Assembly: GCA_029379385.1 (NCBI GenBank)
Contig: CM055606.1
Location: 15,401,142-15,465,141, forward strand
Reading direction: 5' to 3'
Source: Quillaja saponaria
Taxonomy: Eukaryota > Streptophyta > Magnoliopsida > Fabales > Quillajaceae
DNA: 64,000 nt
The notes under the pieces were generated by a model that saw only the letters and a program-made list of their open reading frames with translations, was not told the DNA's origin and ran no database searches. A program made the translations under genes and the position numbers. Below, in pieces: positions 38,148 to 51,402 of this stretch (its first letter is position 1; every line of letters begins with the position of its first letter).

Positions 38148-41100
38148 GTCTGACATCTAAATCAGGGAAAGTGAATCATACTGATACAACACATCTACCA
38201 TTAATATAGTGAAAACTGATTCAAAAGAAAACTCCAAACTAGAAGATATGAAATTTAGTCAAATTTGAACTTAACAACTTTGGATTTATTTATAAGCTAT
38301 GTCAAGCTTTCTTTAAAAATATCCAATTCCAAAAGTCACCATCAGATATCCATTAAACTAGTATCAAATTCAAGTCCAAAATGCCTATATCATGGATTAA
38401 ATTTCCTAAAGTATATAAGCCCCCCAATTCAAAGGCATAGGCAAAGATAATACTGAGTAAAAGCACTCGAGTGATCATATGAAAACCATTGAGGATAACA
38501 TGAACATTGCAATTATGAGAATTCAACAAGCACAAAGCTTAGAAGCAGGGAAAAAAAATACAAAGTTAAGAACTGGAACACAGGTTAAATACATGTCATG
38601 ATAGAAGTTGAACTTAATGAATTTACTCACCAACTGTATCGTCCAGGCCTTGGGTAAGCATACTCATGGAATCATTAGTATAAATTTTATCTCTTTTGCT
38701 GTCTAGTGCACCATCAGGTTTTCTAACATCATGTTTGTTTAATACAAAGCTACACTGCGAGCTGTTTTCTAATTGCTTGGCAGTAGCAAGCACAGCAGAG
38801 CTCTCATCCATTCCCTTTCTAAATTCTCCATCAACTTTCTCCGTCAAAGAATCAGAATTTGAGTTTAAAGATGCCATATTAATAACACCTGCTTTAGGAC
38901 CAGATTTGGGCACTCTTCTCTGAGAATGAGTTTCACCCAAGGAAAGAATGCAGATTTTCTTGGATGTAGATGGCCCTGTATCTGATGAGAAGAAGTCCTT
39001 GTACGACAAACATTCTTGATTTTGATTCTTGTCCAGTCTGCGTTGTTTACCTCCTTTTTGTTTCTTTTTCTTCCTCAGGCCTAAAGACATCATCAAGAGG
39101 ATGTTTGAGCTAAGCTGCATATGCGGAACCTGATATTTCAGGACATTCTTTTTCAATTTTTTGCCATGCTTGCAATAAAGACCTTCCATGTCCATTGATC
39201 CTGTGGTCATTACTGATGAACTAGATACTTTCAATAGATCTTCAGCCTGTTTTTGATCATCGCCAGCCTTCTCACACAATGAATCACCTTTACGACCACC
39301 AGCCTGAAAATAAGAGGCAGGGTCAAAAGTTAACAAAACAATCACACTGTAAGTAAATTTTTATGAAGAAAAAAAATGACCTCAGTGTGTTTACTGCTTG
39401 GTTCAGCTAGTGCCCCAATAAGGTCATCTGCATTGGATATTTTCTCACATGAGTCTCCAGGCGCAGCTACATCCGAAATCTATTCATATTAAACAGTTTT
39501 TATTAACTATGCATCAAGGATTCACTTATAAGTAAACAATAAAATGAAATTACACCAGATTAGGTACAGAACTTTACCTTCTGGGACTTAACCTTCTTAG
39601 CTGCATTGTCTCTGGCATGGTCAGTACTATAGTTCTGGATGTCACTAGGGGCGTTTGATGAGGACACTAAGATAGTGGAGTCTTTCTTATAATTTACCTT
39701 TGCATTGCCATCGTCGATAATATCTCCAGCTGATGCAATCAACTTTTTGAGGGTCTGAGGGCGACTACAGGTCTTTTCAGATGGACCTGATGGTAATACA
39801 CTTTCTATCACTTTTGAGTCTGGAACTGGGAGAACTTCCTGTGAACCCTTTGGTAATGGTGCCTGTGAGGATGGTTCTGAGACTGACACGTTCTTAGAAA
39901 GGAAAGCCATTGATGAATCAACATTTAATGTGTCTTTTTGAGTTTCACCAGTAGAAGAGACAACACCATTAAATCTATCTTCTGTTGGAGCATTTTTAAC
40001 GAGTTCCTTCACACCTTGGTTCAATGTGGAAGAAGATCTACTTCCATTCACATTGACTTTCATATTTTCTTTCTGAGCAACATCAACAGGTTTCCTTGGA
40101 ACAATATTCTTTCTATCACGGACATAAAATAACATGTAAGCTTGCTGATTTAAGACTTCCCGCTCACTTACATGGTGGACCTGTCACATTATCATTCAGT
40201 ATAATAGTAAGAAATTTATTATGCACACAATGAGGGTGCTTAAATATGGTAGGCGGTTTTACATACAGGACAACAAGCAAGTGTCTTACGTATATGACTT
40301 TGAAAAAGTTCCCTAGCAAATGGAGCTATTTAATGTAAATATTGTCTATCTAACAGCTACCAAAACTTTACAATTTCTACAGCACTTAAGTGCCCGTAAT
40401 TATGCGGATAAATGCTTGGTACTCTCTCAAGTTCTCAGTATAAACAGGTCAATCGGTATACTAGGACTCTAATGGCATCTCTATAGCTTTGGAATGTACG
40501 TACCACATCCTTGAATATTATAACTTGTACAAGAACCAACACAAACTCCATCTGAAAGGTCAAGTGACTTAATAATGAAGCAACAAGATTTACGAACTCT
40601 TAAGAAACAGTTTGTTAGGAATAGAATTTATATAAAGATCAATTTTGACGTAGTATTTCTTTTCCTACTTGTCTTTCTATTTCCCCTTTCCCATGGTTTA
40701 CTCTTTCTCGATTTAAATTGACTTATTTGCTATAAATGTTCCCAAACATCTCTAATGTGAATCCAATTAAAAGTGGGCAAATTTATATAAAGATATTTGT
40801 AATACCCGGTTGTCATCCAAGGTGTACCACATGCCATTTGAAGTGCGAACATAGCAGTAATAGTGGCCAGAATGAGTGCCAAAACCAGCATGCACGAGAA
40901 CCCCGTAGAGAGTATACTTCAAATCCTCTTCCTACCAAACACAAAACAACAATACCTAGTATGAAATGGTGTAATATAATCAATATATGAAGTTACTGGC
41001 TCCAGTATTTTCAAGGGCAGTCAAGTAACATGGCACCAGCTTGTAAAACATAAAGCAATGAAGATCCCAATAAAAGTATAGTATTTGAAGTCTAGCTAGC

Positions 41101-44100
41101 ATATGCTATTTGCAAGTATTTTATAGAAAAACTAGCCATCAAATAGCCATCTGATCCCTTCTCACTTCAGAGAAGGGTACAAGATCAAGGGGTATCACTG
41201 GTATGTAAACAAAACAGGCCAATAAGTTCTGAATTTTACTCTATGATTAGAACCTTAGTTGACATAACCTATTAGCATATGTACATAATGAGAAAAGAGA
41301 TATATCATATCATCTACTATGCCTTAATACCAAACTAGTTGGGGAAGATATAGCATATCATAATAAAAAATTACTTACATTAGACCCACTGAAAAAAGGT
41401 CTTAAATCTAATGTACAACCGAACTGAACTTTCTTGTTAATCTTTCGACCAGGATCATGTGAATGAAACCGCTTTAAATGAATGGTAAGCACAAAAGGTG
41501 CCTTGTGGACTGTTAGCTGTTTGAGAGCCCTGACTTTTTGCTTGCATTTTTGGCACTGGTACTGCCTTTCCCCTCCATCTAACAACTCTGCAGTGGTGAA
41601 ATTGACGAGTGCTCTATGCAACGAATCTGCCTTGACTATTTCAAGACTTAAATCTAAGAATGGATCAAACTTGTCAGAACAATAGGCACATTGTTGGCAT
41701 TTCACCTGGAAAAGTGAAAGGAAACCATAGGTACTCTTGTGCTTGAAGTTTCAAATAAATAAAACAAACATAGTTCCATTATGGATAAATCTACTTTACA
41801 AGTCCCAGCTTCTTTGAGAAACACCCATAATTTGAAGTTTGAACTCTAAATTATATCTTAAGCATGTCACAAGTTGCGTACTATGCAACTATTCCTAACA
41901 AGAAGAAATAATAATTTACCTGACTCCGTAAGCGACCACCAAAGATCTTGTGAACCAAACTCTTTTCATAAGCACTAGATGATTCACTAGGCACTCCAGA
42001 TGGCAGGCAGCATTTATGCATTGATTCAAGCAAGTTTACCATATACTCATGTGCATCCTCCTGTCTAGCATTTCGGAAAGTACGTGATATACCTGATCTC
42101 ATGGTCAAGAATTACAGTTTACAGCAACAATTCCTTTGTAGAAATAATTTAGGTCACACTAAGCTAAATGAAGTGGAATACCTCAGCAAACACACTCTGG
42201 AATGTGGAGCTCATTACATTTATTGAAAACTTCATTATGATCAACGAATACTTTATCAAGAACAAAAAGATGAATGAAAACCCACTTAGCCTTGTAACTG
42301 TGCTAACTTCAAGACATATGAAAGATAATAGACAAAAAAAGAAATTTTCACAATTGCATCATTACATGTTATCTGAATTGGAAGCGACCTCCTTGTAGGA
42401 TAAAGAAAATATATTTATAACAAGTGTACAAAAGAAAAGAAAAAAGTTATAGGAAGGTCATCTAATCTCTAGTAGTCTAAAACAAAAAAGAGACAAAGAA
42501 GTTCTTCAATTGCTCAATCAGAAAGCAGATGGGCCTAAAACATGAGGATACACCGCAAGTTTGAGACAAGATCCTTTGGAACTAATATCCTCCCAGTCGA
42601 TTGTAGAGCACGACTCACATGATTCTGGATGGCACATAAAGCACAAAATCCAGCGATACGGCCTTCATCAATTATTAAAAAACAATTAGAGCTTTAATGT
42701 AACTTCCTAAACACACATGCACAGCACTTGTCTACTTCTAATTGGAAGTTGACTAACATATGACATGAAAAAAAAGCTAAGAAATATGTAAACATGCATA
42801 TGAAATGATGAGCAAACAAGACATTAAGCAACGACTTCAATACATCGGTAGAAACACAGATGTAAGATAAGAAAGTTAAGGTCTATAATTATCAACATTA
42901 ATCATAGCACTGACTCATCATGTTTGACCATGTCTACATTGCAACTTAAAAACATAGAACTCGTGTCAGATTAGAACATTGAATTTATACTCAATAAGCA
43001 TAGCCTCCTACAAAGTATGAAAGTACAGTAAGCACCATGCCTCCATTTAGAAATGATATTGAGATTCCCTTGTTAAGATAACTGAATGACTAAAAGAGAA
43101 GTATAAGTCTTTCTCCTTCCTCCGTCAACAGTTTCAATTTTATGTGCCACCGAGGGCGCAATACATAGATATAAAAGTCTGTCACTCCAAGTTGCCTTTT
43201 CAATTCTAGATTCTAGAAGAAGGGAGTAGAGGAAATTTCTTTCTTTACTTTTTTCTTCATGGCAGGTAGGAAGCAATAAGCATTCCAACTCACAAAAGAA
43301 GAACCTCGTAGGGAAGCCAACAAGCATTTTTACTACATGCTAATGGTGATGGGCAAAGCTCAGTTATGATAAGTTTACAGAAGACTCACAATATTTAGCA
43401 TATGACAAAAGAACAACGCTCCATTAAATGACCATATTTACATGACAAAGCATACTGCAATAGAGTTTAAAACCTAATCTGTTACTAAGAATCATAAAAA
43501 ATCCAAACAAACACTCACATGCAAGAACCCACTCAACATACACAAGTCAGATAAGCAATCAAACCAGCAAGGAGACTACAAAAAGAAAGAAACAAAATAT
43601 CGATTATAAAGGGCCATCTCGACTAATTGCTATCATCATTGCACTCCTTATATGTCATTAAATGGCAGCACAGAATTTACCATCTTTTGAATATATTACC
43701 TGAAAGATATCAGTAATAACCATCCCAATGTGAAGCAATCACCAAATGCCAAACCATGGCAAAAGATCTAACCCAATTACAACTAGTATAAGTACACAAA
43801 AATACACAAAAATAATAATCTCATTCATCATGATAATATGTAAGCCATCAGAAATTAATATTGACAGCCCACTCCTGAAATATTTATATTTTCCAGCATC
43901 ATAATTCTCTTAAAAAACTTCAAACTAAAGAATGAGTTCAACCATGCATATGAATGCCATTATATATAATCATAGGGAAAGACCCATGGAAGTGGAACAG
44001 GTAGACAGTAGCCAAGAGTAACTCACAAGAATTTTTATGCTTGCCGCTTTGAAGGTATGCAGCTAAAGGCTCTGTATATGTCAAACACTGTAACACCGAA

Positions 44101-45897
44101 TTGAGAAAACAAGTATTTCCAAGGTTTTCCAATCCAGCCCCCTGAAATTATCATTACAAGCCTTGTGGTTAAAATTCTTGATAACTTCCACCCTCATCAG
44201 AATTTGAAAAAAAATAAATTAAGGATTGCCTGCTAGGAAGAACTAATACTGACAAAAACTTGTCCATGAACAATATCATTTTCCAATAATGGCGAGGAAC
44301 CTTACCATAAGAGCACAAAGATCATTCGTGTATAAATACATATAAGGAAAAAGAAAACTGAAATTTAAGAAAATTTTGAAAAGAAACAGTACGCAGAACA
44401 GTAGAAGTTTGTTTTACCCTCCTGTGGTATGACACAAACCACATCGTTAACATGTGGTCTTCACGGTCTCATATAATCCTATCTATGTTTCTCACTGTTC
44501 TCAGTTGTCCATCCTTTGTCTATTTGGCTAGTTAAAGAAAAAGAAATGTGTATAGCTCCTGCTTCGTGTTGAGTTTCCTAGACCCTCAAATCAAACCAAA
44601 CAACAAATCCTAACCCCTCAAAGATGCACTTGAATTGATTTGAGTTCCAACATTCTCTTCCTCTGAAGAATTGGAATTCACTGTTTAGGCTAATTTGGGA
44701 CAGTTTTTGGGTCTTGCTGTGTCAAACAACAAGTACAAGTTGGGCATGTGATATTTTGTTAGCCATTAGGACAGAGGAAGGCAAAATGATAATGTCAGAC
44801 AAATATGGGAGGTGCTATGACATTGCTAAAACCACAGGTTGCAGCCTGATTTTGGGCCACGTCACAGGTGTGTAAAGTGAATTTAACCCCAAAAATAAAT
44901 AATTTAAAGCAAAACCCTAGTAAAAACATAAAAAGAAGAGGGCTCAGATAGATGTGAATTAGAAAAAATAGCATATCTCCATGGAAGCATGGAGAAAAAG
45001 GGGAGAAATCTTAACAGAAAACGTTTGTGGAAGTATGTCATAAGAAACCGTCTGAAAACAAAAGGAGTGGCCAAACTCAAATTATATATATTTACATCAT
45101 CTAAAACAATGAAAAATAGAACTATAAAAATGCTAATTCAAATACAAGAAAAACTAATTAAAGAGGATATAACCAAAATCAAATATAGAGTTTAAATGTT
45201 CAATATTAAAATCCACCAATAAGCTTCCAAAACATTCAAAACAAGTATACTGATTAAAACATAAATAGTAATAAGAGCTTATGCCATAAAGAATAATGGT
45301 AATATTACCAAAGCTCATACTCAATGGATGATGTTATCATGAGGGAAAGACCAAAGCTGAGTATCAAGTATTTTACAAATAAAAACGAAATGGAAAAATT
45401 ACCAATAGGTAATCCAAACTAAATTAGGAAAGGTGAATGAGATCCCCCAGAATAAAAATCCGAAGTAACTAAGCAGCGTGGAACAATCAAAGACTGAAAT
45501 CAAAAATTAAAACAAACATATGGGTATATCAACAACAGCTGAACAAACTTAAACCAATCAATCAATAACTTACTATTCTCCGAAAGGTAATTCCAAAACT
45601 AAGCTCAGGATCCAAGCCATTCTCCAAAAACTCAGACCCAACCAGCTTCGTTGCACCCAGAGTTGATTGGACTGGATTTGAACAAAGTCTTTGACGATCC
45701 GATGAGCTGCAGGGATTTAAAGTCTCAAGCTTGAAATCTCCGAAGCCACTGCTAAAGCCCTTGAATGGCTTCCGTGCAGGATGGAAGTTAATTGTTCTGG
45801 ATAAAAAAGCAGACCCATCTGAAGAACCAGCTAAAAATTTGGAAACCCCATCTGATTGATTTACGGCTTCTGTACCCATCAACAAACTATCACCCAT
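37378..45897 (-). CDS. UBP23: Ubiquitin carboxyl-terminal hydrolase 23-like (USP/UCH family C19)
   Basis: Eleven minus-strand exons close in phase to 934 residues: 45897-45574, 44141-44027, 42662-42552, 42092-41920, 41705-41379, 40931-40806, 40180-39578, 39479-39381, 39303-38631, 38033-37940 and 37537-37378. The Cys box [18 protein letters not shown] places the nucleophile at about C119. The His box [13 protein letters not shown] places the catalytic His at about H373, followed by YTLDDNR. Two CxxC pairs (about C244/C247 and C292/C295) fit the zinc site. The C-terminal half is long, hydrophilic and basic ([37 protein letters not shown]), as in plant UBP23, and could carry nuclear or nucleolar signals. 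The enzyme removes ubiquitin from proteins; its substrates are not evident here. The phase-1 acceptor of exon 3 is inferred from homology. A 42-base G run lies in the intron between exons 9 and 10. Confidence 0.93.
38114..38155. repeat. G42 homopolymer tract in UBP23 intron
   Basis: About 42 uninterrupted G on the plus strand, so C on the coding strand, in the intron 38630-38034. It is the third such tract in the window. The run makes a spurious polyglycine open frame. Confidence 0.8.
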
Positions 45898-48800
45898 TTG
45901 TAACCTTCAACACTTGGTTTGACACCGAACACAGAATTCTGAGGAAATATGGCTGTCTGTAGAGTGGTCTGCTTCAGAAGCAGAGGCTGAGGCTGAGGCT
46001 TCAGCGAGAGAGAACGAGGCATGAGAAAAGTGTAGTATTAAACCCTACATGGACGCGCGGGGACAATCAACCCACTTGAACTTAGGAAATCATACGACGT
46101 CGTAGTATGCTACAGCCTGTTTTTTTTTTTTTTTTTTTGTCTCCACATTGTACCTTAACCATAACACCTCTCCATGCTCTTCTACTAATTCTATATGGAG
46201 GGAAGAAGGGGAAAAATTTTGTATAAAATCGAATTATTAATTTCATCATTGTTTTGATAAGTATTGTATTATTTTTTATTTCTTAGTTAATTGTATCTTT
46301 GTATGAATTTTATACTTAAATTCCTTTCATATTGTTATATTTAAAATAATAAATTATATTAGATATGTATGTATTCTATAAAAAAAAAATTTAAATTATT
46401 ATGTGAAATATTATATATGTGTCATTGATTATCTTCAATCCATTTTTTTGTGGGTGAAGGGGAGGGATAATTAGGGGTATAAATCTCCATGTAGGTATAT
46501 GTAGAGAAGTCAAATCTCTGACCTCATAAATAATAAGAAATTACAAATATTACATAATTAATTAGTTATTGGCGAAAGAAAAAGATCATAGATAGGATTT
46601 GATAAATCAAACATTTGATCTTTAAAATGGAATATATATATCGTGGTACACCCTAAAAGAGAAAAAGACACTTATTAGGATAATTTTTTAGTGCCTTTGA
46701 GCTTAAAGATCAAAAGTTCTAATTAAATTAAAGAACATGTACATGTATATGTATATAGTAAATAATAATTTATATTTCTCTTAAATTTTAATACTTTGTA
46801 TCATAAAGTTTATAATCCTTTAAATGAATTTAATACGATACTCATATGAGTTTGTATGTTATTTAATTTATGCATATTAAAATATTTTATATTTTATCAT
46901 TCAGTCATATATATATATTTATTACTTTGTTTTTATCAATTAACTTATTCAAATATAGTATTAGTTTCGTGAGTCAATATTCGAGAAAATGTAAATATTT
47001 CGTACTCAGTGAAAAATTATAATTTGATTTATATGTTTTAGTATGAGAATGAGATCATATATATGAATGGGATGGTCCACCAACACCATTCATTCAAGAT
47101 TTAATCAATCTTAAAAAAATTGAAAGGAATGACACTGTGATTGTAAACTGCCTTTAAATATAAGCATTGTTAACAACATAGAATGAATACATGATCTACA
47201 TGACAATAGCCAAGTCATGTGTTATGTGAAACAGAGAGCAGGCTGCCGTATACGGCCGGCCATTGTCAATACACAAATCTCAATACTCAAATGCTGGTGG
47301 TCATGGTGGGGCGGGGGTCTTATGTAAAAAGCTGACCAAATTAATTAAGACCAAGCAAAATCACCTTTTGAAATTTATACAACATTTGTTTCAAATAAAT
47401 TCTTCTCAAGACATATGCTTACAGTTTGTAGTCATCAATCACTATTTTATTGTAATTTATATCATATGTAGGGATAGAACATTCTCTTTATAATCGAGAA
47501 TCAAATCAAAAACAAACTCAATTTTAACAACCGAGCTCATTTCTATTTGTTTGAGTTTTGTTTTAACAACTAAATTTTTTAGTTATGTTATCAAATTTCT
47601 ATGTATATATTTTTAATTTTTGGTTTTTGAACATGAATTAATTGTTTTAGGGTATGTTTGGAATTATTTTGTAGTTCTATTAAATAGAATTTTTTTTATA
47701 GTCAAAATAGGTTAATTGGGCCCAATTATGTGGCCCAAAAGCTTTAATATGTACCTTTAAAAAAAATAAAGGTATCCCAAATATGGTAGGCCAATTTTTT
47801 GAGACTTTAAATTTATCCCAATGAAAAATAAACCAAAACTTATTGGTTTGGTTTGGTTTGATTCAAACAATGAAGAGATAATCGAAACCAAAATTCAGTT
47901 ATATAAACCTTTCAAAATCAAATTGAACCCACGTATCCTAAATGCATATTGGACTTATCAATATGACTCAGTCTGCATGTTGTTTATATGGCATTAAATG
48001 AGATCGAAAAACTATTCTAAAGTTTAAATCAGACTATTGTGATAGCCTTAAATGGATACCGGTTAAAAACTTCAGTACAAAGTGTTGGCAGCTAGGTACA
48101 TATGATGGTAAAACGTAAGGGTGTCAATAAGTGAAATTATGAAATGTGTTTTAGATGAAGATGGAAAGTGAAGTAGATTATATATTAATGAGTTTTATGG
48201 AGATGAGATTGGAAAAGATTGTATCATTATGCTACTTATACAGCATGAAAGTGAATAATAAAAAAGTAAATCTATTCTTAAGAAAAAGATAATTGATGGT
48301 CGAAAGACCAACAATGATAAAATATATTGATGTTAATTTGGTTAGTGACCTTTACAAATAAGTCATCTTAGGAGTTTAAATGCTGTTACGAAATATTGAG
48401 ATAAATGCAACTATCTCAGTAATTTAATCATCTAATTATTATATTTAACTCCCCACACTTCAACTTTCACCTTTTATGCAAGGTTTCATGTAATAGTTTA
48501 TTAATTATTTAAATTACACAAATAAGATGTCAACACATATTTGACTTATATCAATCTAATTTGCATAATTTGACTTATGGACAATATAACTTTTACAATG
48601 TATATCAAATGGGTTAATATATTGTATAGACAAATAAGGCAAGAGGAAAAAATACTAACAAATCTAAAAATATAATTTTTCTTGATTAATATATTTTATC
48701 TGTGGAGAATTCGAAATTAAAAAATTTAAATATTGACCACATGCCTAGCACGTGACATTTTCCTTTAGTAATGAATGGAAAGTGAAAGGATATAGGTAAA

Positions 48801-50076
48801 CTGATAATTACTTCAACCATAAGTGGATAGGTGGTAGTCCCAAAAACACATGTTGGTAAAGTTAAAAACAAGCATAACACATGTGGTTTGTCCTAATTTT
48901 CTTTTCAAAATTTTGATTTGGTGGGATGTAAAAATAGGACGTATTAGAAAAATAAATTAATATTAATAATCTCACCAATTAAAAGAGTTTTTTAAACTTT
49001 TATAAAAATTATTATCAAAGAAAAAAAATATACTGTTTAAAAAATTAAAATTACTGCTTACTGCAAGGAAGTGGAAATCATTTACTTGAATCTTAAATCT
49101 CATCTTTTTAAAATATGAATAAAAGTTGGTGAAATCTTTATAATTTTAAATTCTAATAAAATAAAATTATGTAACATGATAATTATTATATTCGAAAAGA
49201 AAATATATTATTGAAGAGCCATAATTTTTCTCCTTATCAAAATGCATTGAGTTTAATAAATTATGCAATATAAAAGGGATAAAAATTGAAGTAATAGTAA
49301 ATATTAATTTTCGTGTCCTTTCTATATTTATTAGGGAGTTTAAAAATAAAATAAAAAATGTGAGAAGAAAAGAAAAACTACAAAAAAAACCATTAACAAA
49401 TTTAAAACAACCCACCCGGTTTGACAAACCTTTTAAAATAAATTATATCAATGTCCGGACCAACTTGATGTCCATCAGAGCCGTTGATGAGATGATGAAA
49501 ATCTAATCGAACGGTGTATGGCCACAGAAGATTGTAAGACAAAAGGAGGCCAAAGACAGACATCGAAGGAAAAAAAGGAAAAAAATAATAATAATAATAA
49601 TTCCCTTTTGAAATCCAAGCGCTCCAATTCATCCAATTGATCTTCACCAAATCACACCAATTTAATAACCCACCTCTGGAATCCTTCTCTCTTCAATACC
49701 CAGATATCATTTTCCCAGAATTTTATCAATTTTCCTTCTCGGATGATCATCCTTTTTAACCAGTTGTCATTGTTTCTTTTGAAAATCAGGCACTTCTCTC
49801 CACTTACTTCTTATTTAAGACTGACCTTTCCTAATTTTATTTCTCCTGTCAAAGTTCAAATTTTCCAAACAACCCCACAAATTTCTCCCACTTTCCAGGA
49901 AACTTACTCAATTCTTCTCTCCCTCAAAATCGTCAACTTGTTATTTTTTTTTTTTTTTTTTTTTTTTTTTTCCTTCCTGAGAAAAAACCTGTTCACCAAT
50001 TCAGCTTCCCTGACTTCCTGACCTCTCAGCACCTGAACCCCATCTGGGTTTCTCAAATTTTAGGGAAAACCCAATA
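45898..50076. other. Intergenic DNA with divergent promoters of UBP23 and the BTB gene
   Basis: The left end is the UBP23 upstream region and leader; AGGCTG is tandemly repeated near 45980-46000, and a run of about 20 T lies near 46120. From 46200 to 49400 the DNA is very AT-rich, and I found no exon, inverted repeat or RNA gene. From about 49430 composition rises as the BTB promoter and leader begin, ending in a CT-rich stretch and a long T run. Confidence 0.45.
49944..49971. repeat. T28 run in the BTB gene leader region
   Basis: About 28 T, 105 bases before the BTB start codon and inside a pyrimidine-rich stretch. It may be a promoter pyrimidine tract or lie in the 5' untranslated region. 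Confidence 0.75.
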
Positions 50077-51402
50077 ATGGGAATTCAGAAAGACAGGGTG
50101 AAATTCAATGTTGGAGGCAGGATTTTGGAAACAACAGCTACAACCCTCGCCAACGCTGGCCGTAATTCTATGTTTGGAGCAATGTTTGATGAAAACTGGA
50201 GTTTACTATCAGATAATTCCAATGAATACTTCATTGATCGGAATCCGGATTGCTTTGCTGTTCTTCTTGATCTCCTCCGGACCGGTGAACTCTATGTTCC
50301 AGCTAATATCCCAGAGAAGCTCCTTTACAGGGAAGCTCTGTTTTATGGCCTTCTGAACCATGTTCGCTCTGCCAAACGGGGCCAATTTGATGGCAATAGA
50401 TTGAGGCTTTGTGGGTCTGTGACGGGTCAAGCACCGGGTGATGGAACAGCGATTCGAGCCGGCCCGGATGGTGGTTGTTGTGTAGCTCATGGTAGCATTG
50501 TTCATGTCTATGATTGGATGCTAGATGAACACCCACCTATCAATCTTGATTATCAAAGAGTTAATGATGTTGGTTGGATTGATTCAGAGAATATAGTATT
50601 GGGTGCTTGTGAGAGATTAGGCCGTGGCGATGGCGGTATGGGGTTGTTTAGCTCATCAACAGGGGAATTAAGGTACAAGTTTCAAGTTAGTCATGAAAGT
50701 CAGATTAAGAGCTATACTGCTGGAGCTTTAAGTTTCAGCTCAGATTATAAGATCTTTTCTAGTTGTAAAGGTAGAAGCAATGAGTATGGAATTGGTGTTT
50801 GGGACCAAGTAACAGGAAAGCAGATTGATTTCTATTACGAACCTCTCGGTTGGCCACTTGGTGATGCTGACAAGCTTCAATGGTTACAAGGGAGTAGCTG
50901 TTTGTTGGTTGCAACTTTGTTTCCTAGAAAAGACAACTGTTATATTAGTCTGCTGGATTTTAGACAGAAACAAATGGTTTGGTCTTGGTCAGATATTGGA
51001 GCTCCATTAACCATAGACGAGAAACGGGTTCGAGATGCCATAGCAATGGAAGAAAGTAATTCCATTTGTGTGGTGAATGAGTATGAAGATTTGGGTTTCA
51101 TTGATTTGAGAAGTACAGCTACAAGCATCAGGTGGAGCTCAAGAAGTAGGTTAATGAAGGGAAAGATGCCTGATGAGCCTTGTTACCCAAAATTGGCATT
51201 GCATGAAGGGCAACTATTTTCTTCTATGAATGATTCTATTTCAGTGTTTTGTGGCCCAGATTGTGTTTTGACATCTAGACTTAGAAGAAGTTATGGAGGT
51301 TCAATATGTGATTTTTCAATTGGAGGGGATAGACTTTTTGCACTTCATAGTGAAGAGAATGTGTTTGATATATGGGAGACAACATCTCCACCACTCCTAT
51401 GA
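50077..51402 (+). CDS. BTB/POZ (KCTD-type T1) protein with WD40/YVTN-like region, At2g24240/At4g30940 type
   Basis: A single intronless frame of 441 residues. The N-terminus RVKFNVGGRILETTATTL, then FDENW, FIDRNPDCFAVLLDLLRTG and LYREALFYGL form a K+-channel tetramerisation-type BTB fold (about 7-95). The remaining 340 residues are a beta-rich region with repeated blade-like stretches (for example IVHVYDWM, VGWIDSENIVLGAC, GIGVWDQVTGKQIDF, CYISLLDFRQKQMVWSW and the closing VFDIWET), consistent with a WD40/YVTN propeller. It lacks clean GH-WD repeats. BTB proteins of this kind often act as CUL3 substrate adaptors, but no target can be read from the sequence. The nearest Arabidopsis genes I recall are At2g24240 and At4g30940, the latter next to FAD6, as here. 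The start is the first ATG and gives the normal N-terminus. Confidence 0.92.
   Translation: MGIQKDRVKFNVGGRILETTATTLANAGRNSMFGAMFDENWSLLSDNSNEYFIDRNPDCFAVLLDLLRTGELYVPANIPEKLLYREALFYGLLNHVRSAKRGQFDGNRLRLCGSVTGQAPGDGTAIRAGPDGGCCVAHGSIVHVYDWMLDEHPPINLDYQRVNDVGWIDSENIVLGACERLGRGDGGMGLFSSSTGELRYKFQVSHESQIKSYTAGALSFSSDYKIFSSCKGRSNEYGIGVWDQVTGKQIDFYYEPLGWPLGDADKLQWLQGSSCLLVATLFPRKDNCYISLLDFRQKQMVWSWSDIGAPLTIDEKRVRDAIAMEESNSICVVNEYEDLGFIDLRSTATSIRWSSRSRLMKGKMPDEPCYPKLALHEGQLFSSMNDSISVFCGPDCVLTSRLRRSYGGSICDFSIGGDRLFALHSEENVFDIWETTSPPLL

Noticed and set aside
37952..38209. Frame with a polyglycine run
   Set aside because: Produced by the G42 tract in a UBP23 intron, and it overlaps exon 10 on the other strand.
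43073..43327. 84-codon minus-strand frame in a UBP23 intron
   Set aside because: It lies in the long intron between exons 2 and 3, does not fit the UBP23 alignment, and has no domain.
49944..49971. T28 run as a second retroposition scar
   Set aside because: The flanks AACTTGTTA and AACCTGTTC are too short and diverged to count as a target duplication.
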